Assembly (NCBI GenBank): GCA_016793095.1
Contig: JAEUJQ010000052.1
Span: forward strand, 1-64,000
Direction of reading: 5' to 3'
DNA: 64,000 nt
DNA from: Myxococcaceae bacterium
GTDB taxonomy: Bacteria > Myxococcota > Myxococcia > Myxococcales > Myxococcaceae
The notes under the pieces are model-generated. The model was not told the DNA's origin. It saw nothing but the letters and a program-made list of their open reading frames with translations, and ran no database searches. Of this stretch, positions 59,116-64,000 are shown one piece after another. The first letter of the stretch is position 1. The number at the start of each line of letters is the position of its first letter. The translations under genes and the position numbers were made by a program.

Positions 59116-59812
59116 AGCGGCACTATCTGCTCGTCGACGACAACGAAGCGTTCGCCGAGAACCTGGCCGAGATCCTGCGTGACGCGGGCGCGACGGTGGA
59201 CGTCGCTGGTGATGGCGCCACCGCCCTCGCCTTCGCCCGGAGCCGTCGCTACGACGCGCTCGTGACCGACATGCGCATGCCCGGCATGAACGGAGCCGAG
59301 CTGCTGTGCGAGCTGCACAAGATCGACGCGGGCCTCCCGGCGGTGCTGCTGTCCGCCTACAGCCAGGACGAGCTGCTCGCCCGCGCGCGGCGCGACGGGC
59401 TGCTCGCGGCGCTCAGCAAGCCCCAGCAGATCCCCCGGTTGCTCGAGCTGCTCGGGGCCGCGCGCCGTGACGGCGCGGTGCTGCTGGTCGAGGACGACGT
59501 GGCGCTGGCGGACAACCTGGCCGAGGCCCTGTGCAGCCGCGGCCTGACGACGGTGCCGGTGACGAACCTCCGCGAGCTCGACAAGGTGTCAGCGCGGCCG
59601 TTCGCGGTGCTGGTCGATCTCAAGCTGCCCGATGCGGGCTTCGGCGAGGCGCTCGAGAAGGTGCGCCGGCGCTGGCCCGGCGTCCCCACCATCGTCATCA
59701 CCGCCTTCGCGGACGAGGCGCGGACGACCGGCGTCGAGCACTTCAACAAGCCCTTCGACACCGCCAGGGTCCTCAGCCGGCTCGAGGCGCTCTACGCGGA
59801 GCCCCGCCACCC

Positions 59813-59816
<4 letters not shown>
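59112..59816 (+). CDS. Tandem double-receiver protein
   Basis: A 234-residue protein of two receiver domains (about 1-115 and 121-232) with no output domain. Phospho-Asp are D53 (VTDMRMP) and D169 (VDLKLPD). The first receiver also has DD at 9-10 and Lys103; the second EDD at 127-129 and KPF. Such proteins pass or sink phosphate between kinases. TTG start overlaps the previous stop (TTGA); the next start overlaps its stop (GTGA). Confidence 0.88.
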
Positions 59817-60894
<1,078 letters not shown>

Positions 60895-60901
<7 letters not shown>

Positions 60902-62286
60902 TCGGGCTCGCCAGGCGGCAGCGGCGTGCCCGCGTCCTGGTGGGCGTACTCCTTGAGGCGGTACTGGATCTTCCGCACCGAGATGCCGAGGATGTCAGCG
61001 GCCCGTGAGGTCGAGCCGTCCACCATCTCGAGCGTACGGAGGATCGCCTCGCGCTCGATCTCGTAGAGCGTCGCCCCCGGGATGAGCGAGTCGGGGCTGC
61101 GATCTTTCGGGCGGGGGCCGCGCAGCGTCGCCGGCAGATCGTCGCTGGTGAGCTCGTTCTCGCGCGCCAGCACCACCGCGCGCTCGATCACGTTCGACAG
61201 CTCTCGCACGTTGCCGGGCCAGTCGTACGAGAGCAGGGCGTTCAGCGTACCCGGCGCGAGCCCCTTCACGTTCTTCCCGTGCGCCTCGTTGTACTTCTCG
61301 ATGAAGTGGCTCACGAGCGAGGGCACGTCGGACTTGCGCTTGCGCAGCGGCGGCAGCGTCACGCTCACGACGTTGAGGCGGTAGTACAGATCTTCGCGGA
61401 ACTTGCCGGCCTTCACCTCGGCGCCGAGATCCCTGTTGGTGGCGGCCACCACGCGCACGTCCACCTTGAGCGTCTGGGTGCCGCCGACGCGCTCGAACTC
61501 CTTCTGTTGCAGCACGCGCAGCAGCTTGACCTGCAGCGCCGGCGTCACGTCGCCGATCTCGTCGAGGAAGAGCGTGCCGCCGTCCGCGAGCTCGAAGCGC
61601 CCCTCCCGCTTGCCGGCCGCGCCCGTGAAGCTCCCCTTCTCGTGCCCGAAGAGCTCTGACTCGAGCAGCGTCTCCGAGAGCGCCGCGCAGTTCACCTTCA
61701 CGAAGGGCCGGTCGCGACGCGGTGACTCCTCGTGAATGGCCTGGGCGATCAGCTCCTTGCCGGTGCCCGACTCGCCGAGGATCAGCACGGTGGCCTTGGT
61801 GGGCGCGGCGCGCTTCACCACGTCGAAGACCGCCTGGAGCTCGCCGCTCTCTCCGACGATGTTCGCGAAGCGGTGCTTCTCGTGCAGCCGCTCGCGCAGC
61901 ATCGCGTTGTCGCGCTTGAGCTGCCGCGCCTCGAGCGCCTTCTCGAGCTTCACCAGCACCGCGCTCACGTCCACCGGCTTGGTGATGTAGTCGTGGGCTC
62001 CGGCGCGCATCGCCTCGACGGCGGTCTCGATGCTGCCGAACGCCGTCACCATGATGAAGAGGTTGTCGAAGCCGTCAGCCCGCGCCTTCCGCAGCAGCTC
62101 GAGCCCGTCCATCTTCGGCATCTTGATGTCGCAGAGCACGGCCTCGGGGCTGAACTGGCTCAGCTTCTCGTAGCCGGCTTCGCCGTCTGCCGCCTCGGCG
62201 ACGTCATAGCCCTCCTCACGCAGAATGGTGGTGAGGCCGTCACGGGCGTTCTGCTCGTCATCGACCACGAGAATGCGATGTCGCAT
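60895..62286 (-). CDS. NtrC-family sigma-54-dependent response regulator
   Basis: A 463-residue activator: receiver (about 1-120, Asp53 in CDIKMP), AAA+ domain with Walker [15 protein letters not shown] (variant of the sigma-54-binding GAFTGA) and LFLDEIGDV (Walker B), and a Fis-type helix-turn-helix ([19 protein letters not shown]). It would activate sigma-54 promoters when phosphorylated, plausibly by the facing kinases. ATG 62286 is chosen over ATG 62292 because of the ribosome site. Confidence 0.93.
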
Positions 62287-62293
62287 GTGCATT

Positions 62294-62297
62294 TCCT
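62294..62297 (-). promoter_or_regulatory. Ribosome binding site of the NtrC-type gene
   Basis: AGGA lies 7 nt before ATG 62286 but only 1 nt before the in-frame ATG at 62292. The second ATG is therefore the better start. Confidence 0.5.
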
Positions 62298-62333
62298 GCG
62301 CGTTGCGTGGGGGACCTGCAGTTTCTGCGGAGC

Positions 62334-62744
62334 TCAGCGGACCACCAGGATCGGTCGCTTGCAGATGTGGACGAGCCGATCGGTGACGCTGCCGATCAAC
62401 ATGCGTGAAACGGCGCCGCGGCCCTTGGAGCCGACGACCACGAGATCGAAGCCACCGCTCTCGGCCAGGTCGGCGATGCGCTCGGCCGCAGAGCCGGTCA
62501 CGTTGTGACGCTCGCAGGTCATGCCCGCCTCGGAGGCCGCCGCTTCGAGGAGCTTCTCACCAGCCTTCACGGCCTCTTCGGTCCAGGGCTGGACCCCAAA
62601 AGGCACTTCTGGAGGCACGAACGTCGGCGGGACCACATGGATGAGAGAGAGCTGCCCACCGAGCCCTCTGGCGAGCGTCACCGCGGTGCGGACGGCGTGC
62701 ATTGCGGCATCAGATCCGTCGATGGCCACGAGAATTCTCTTCAC
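62334..62744 (-). CDS. Universal stress protein (UspA family)
   Basis: A 136-residue single UspA domain: KRILVAIDGSDAAMHAVRTA at the start, RIADLAESGGFDLVVVGSKG and GRGAVSRMLIGSVTDRLV, including the ATP-binding G-x2-G-x9-G(S/T) pattern. So it is probably the ATP-binding type. GTG 62744 is used: GGAGGA lies 6 nt upstream, and a longer frame would add a non-conserved tail. It precedes the NtrC-type gene on the same strand (47 bp). Confidence 0.9.
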   Translation of the reverse strand: MKRILVAIDGSDAAMHAVRTAVTLARGLGGQLSLIHVVPPTFVPPEVPFGVQPWTEEAVKAGEKLLEAAASEAGMTCERHNVTGSAAERIADLAESGGFDLVVVGSKGRGAVSRMLIGSVTDRLVHICKRPILVVR

Positions 62745-62750
62745 GATCGC

Positions 62751-62756
62751 TCCTCC
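62751..62756 (-). promoter_or_regulatory. Ribosome binding site of the universal stress protein gene
   Basis: GGAGGA, 6 nt before GTG 62744. This near-perfect site fixes the GTG start over an upstream ATG at 62804. Confidence 0.65.
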
Positions 62757-62833
62757 GGTCAGGCCAGTTCCCTTTGACTTTGCACAGGTCGGGCCGAGAA
62801 CCACATGGCGCTCGCCTTGCTAGCCCTCACTCC

Positions 62834-63340
62834 ATGCGCACCGTCCTCTTCTCGGTCCTCGTCGCGCTGTCCTTCGTGGTGCTGGCAGATGAGAAGAAGC
62901 CACCGAAGAAGGCGCCGCCTCCGAAAGACGAGGTGGGGCTCGCGCGCCCCGACTACCTGTCCGACCTGGCCCGGCAGATCCTCCGGCGCCGCATGGACCG
63001 CCATGGGCGAGACCTGCATCAACTCACCACGTCGGTGGTGCTGCTGCGGCGTGACGTCGCTCGCGTCCTCGCCGAAGGCATCGCGACGGAGCCCCGCATC
63101 GTGCGGCCCCTGCCGGACAGCCGCGATGAGCTCAACACCGCCCTGCCCGAGCGCTTCTTCGTCCTCCAGGACGAGCTGCGCGATCGCGCAAAGTCGCTCG
63201 CGGAGGCCGCAAAAAAGGGAACCGACCGGGACCTCGGCGAAGCCTTCTCCCGCATGATGCAGACCTGCGTCGCCTGTCACTCCGCGTTCTTGAATCCGAA
63301 GGCCGAGGAAACTGAGGCGCCGCCGCCCACCAAGAATTGA
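62834..63340 (+). CDS. Exported cytochrome c'-like protein
   Basis: A 168-residue protein with signal peptide (about 1-18, ending VLA), a Lys/Pro-rich spacer, a helical bundle and one CVACH heme site near the C-terminus, as in cytochrome c' and related c-type cytochromes. Cytochrome c' binds NO/CO or carries electrons in the periplasm. It is near a globin-type kinase, suggesting gas/redox themes in this region, but a link is inference. ATG 62834. Confidence 0.8.
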   Translation: MRTVLFSVLVALSFVVLADEKKPPKKAPPPKDEVGLARPDYLSDLARQILRRRMDRHGRDLHQLTTSVVLLRRDVARVLAEGIATEPRIVRPLPDSRDELNTALPERFFVLQDELRDRAKSLAEAAKKGTDRDLGEAFSRMMQTCVACHSAFLNPKAEETEAPPPTKN

Positions 63341-63442
63341 CGGCGCTCAAGCCGTTTGGAGGTGGGGCGTTCTGGACCACGCTTTGCAGTCGCCTGTGCA
63401 GCAATGACGGGCGGGAGTCACCATGTGGGCTACGGCACGGGG

Positions 63443-63664
63443 ATGACAGCCGATGCTCGGCGTGCGCTGGTGGCGCGGCGGGAGAGCCTCCGCAGCCAGG
63501 CCTCGTCCGACGCCCTTCAGACTGAGTTGCGGGAGATTGAAGAAGCGCTTCTCCGCATCGACTCGGGGACGTGGGGCCGCTGCCTCCAGTGCGGCGGCGC
63601 GATTGGCCGCGATCGCCTGCGCGCGCTGCCCGAGACGAAGTTCTGCGTGTCCTGCAGCCGGTGA
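63443..63664 (+). CDS. Short DksA/TraR-type zinc-finger protein
   Basis: A 73-residue protein: a helical N-terminus (ALVARRESLRSQASSDALQT) and a C4 zinc finger, CLQCGGAIGRDRLRALPETK then FCVSCSR. This matches short TraR-like members rather than full DksA (about 150 residues); the acidic coiled-coil tip of DksA is lost. Such proteins bind RNA polymerase in the secondary channel. ATG 63443 is chosen; ATG 63404 is also in frame. Confidence 0.75.
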   Translation: MTADARRALVARRESLRSQASSDALQTELREIEEALLRIDSGTWGRCLQCGGAIGRDRLRALPETKFCVSCSR

Positions 63665-63673
63665 GTCGCGTCG

Positions 63674-64000
63674 TCAGAGCCCGAGCTGTCTGGCGATGAT
63701 CTCGTTCATGATCTCGCTGGTGCCGCCGCCGATCGGCCCGAGCCGCGCGTCGCGCCAGTGCCGCTGAATGTCGTACTCCATCATGTAGCCGGCGCCGCCG
63801 TGGAGCTGGAGCGCCCGGTCGGCGATCCGACAGGCCATCTCGGTCGCGTACTTCTTGGCCATGGCCGTCGCGCCCAGCGCCCACTCGCCGGCCACGTGGA
63901 GCCGCAGCGCGTGGTAGGTGAGCTGCCGGGCCGCCTCGAGCTCGGTCGCCATCTCGGCGAGCTGGTGGCGCACCACCTGGAACTTCGCGACGCTCTGCCC
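63674..64000 (-). CDS. Acyl-CoA dehydrogenase, C-terminal part (partial)
   Basis: The C-terminal 108 residues of a flavin acyl-CoA dehydrogenase; the gene continues past the right edge. Seen: GQSVAKFQVVRHQLAEMATE, MAKKYATEMACRIADRALQL, HGGAGYMMEYDIQRHWRD and the end segment GPIGGGTSEIMNEIIARQLG. These match the FAD-binding C-terminal domain. Oxidises an acyl-CoA to an enoyl-CoA; chain length unknown. Confidence 0.92.
   Translation of the reverse strand, partial: GQSVAKFQVVRHQLAEMATELEAARQLTYHALRLHVAGEWALGATAMAKKYATEMACRIADRALQLHGGAGYMMEYDIQRHWRDARLGPIGGGTSEIMNEIIARQLGL

Noticed and set aside
62774-62802. TTGACT as a -35 box for the cytochrome c'-like gene
   Set aside because: No acceptable -10 at the right spacing, so it is not supported as a promoter.

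Overview
The window is a dense, roughly two-thirds G+C bacterial chromosome segment that looks like Myxococcota (myxobacteria). Pointers are a secreted protease ending in a MYXO-CTERM-type tail, two genes with the TIGR02996 repeat-companion domain, many lipoproteins, a eukaryote-like Ser/Thr kinase, a TolQ/TolR-type motor operon, and an elaborate chemotaxis and phosphorelay region. No rRNA, tRNA, CRISPR array or insertion sequence was seen.

Left part (1-20 kb): the start of folD, a YdcF/SanA-like membrane protein, a DjlA-like co-chaperone, a lysine-rich EF-hand protein, a divergent adenosine deaminase, pyrD, a YdeN/RBBP9-HIT fusion, a DUF6178-like protein, a beta-propeller lipoprotein, engB, a tetraheme cytochrome, coaE and a reductase. 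Then a six-gene minus-strand run reads hslV-hslU-argD-J protein-Hsp70-TPR protein, apparently a protein-quality-control operon.

Middle (20-34 kb): an orphan Imm22-like immunity gene, an SDR, Smr, xerC, a PD40 lipoprotein, trmFO, ExbD-ExbD-ExbB and dprA. The order dprA...trmFO-xerC-hslV-hslU matches an old conserved chromosomal neighbourhood, but topA is not there and other genes are inserted. Beyond dprA lies an orphan, strongly eroded relative of the GyrA/ParC topoisomerase subunit, then a Ser/Thr kinase.

Right-middle (34-49 kb): a secreted S46 dipeptidyl-peptidase of DPP7 type, a tandem pair of paralogous lipoproteins, TIGR02996 proteins, and a UshA/5'-nucleotidase-like exported protein. 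That last gene is interrupted by an in-frame UGA exactly where a conserved Cys is expected, followed by a hairpin resembling the E. coli fdhF SECIS element: a candidate selenoprotein. A CpoB/YbgF-like lipoprotein and a 1,393-residue M36 metalloprotease follow.

Right end (49-64 kb): a tightly overlapping chemotaxis operon (two CheW, two multi-TM receptors, CheA-REC, CheB, CheR-TPR). Divergent from it is a phosphorelay made of a globin-type sensor kinase, a dual-receiver protein and a receiver-kinase, converging on an NtrC-type activator. Then come a universal stress protein, a cytochrome c'-like protein, a short DksA/TraR zinc-finger protein and the C-terminal end of an acyl-CoA dehydrogenase.
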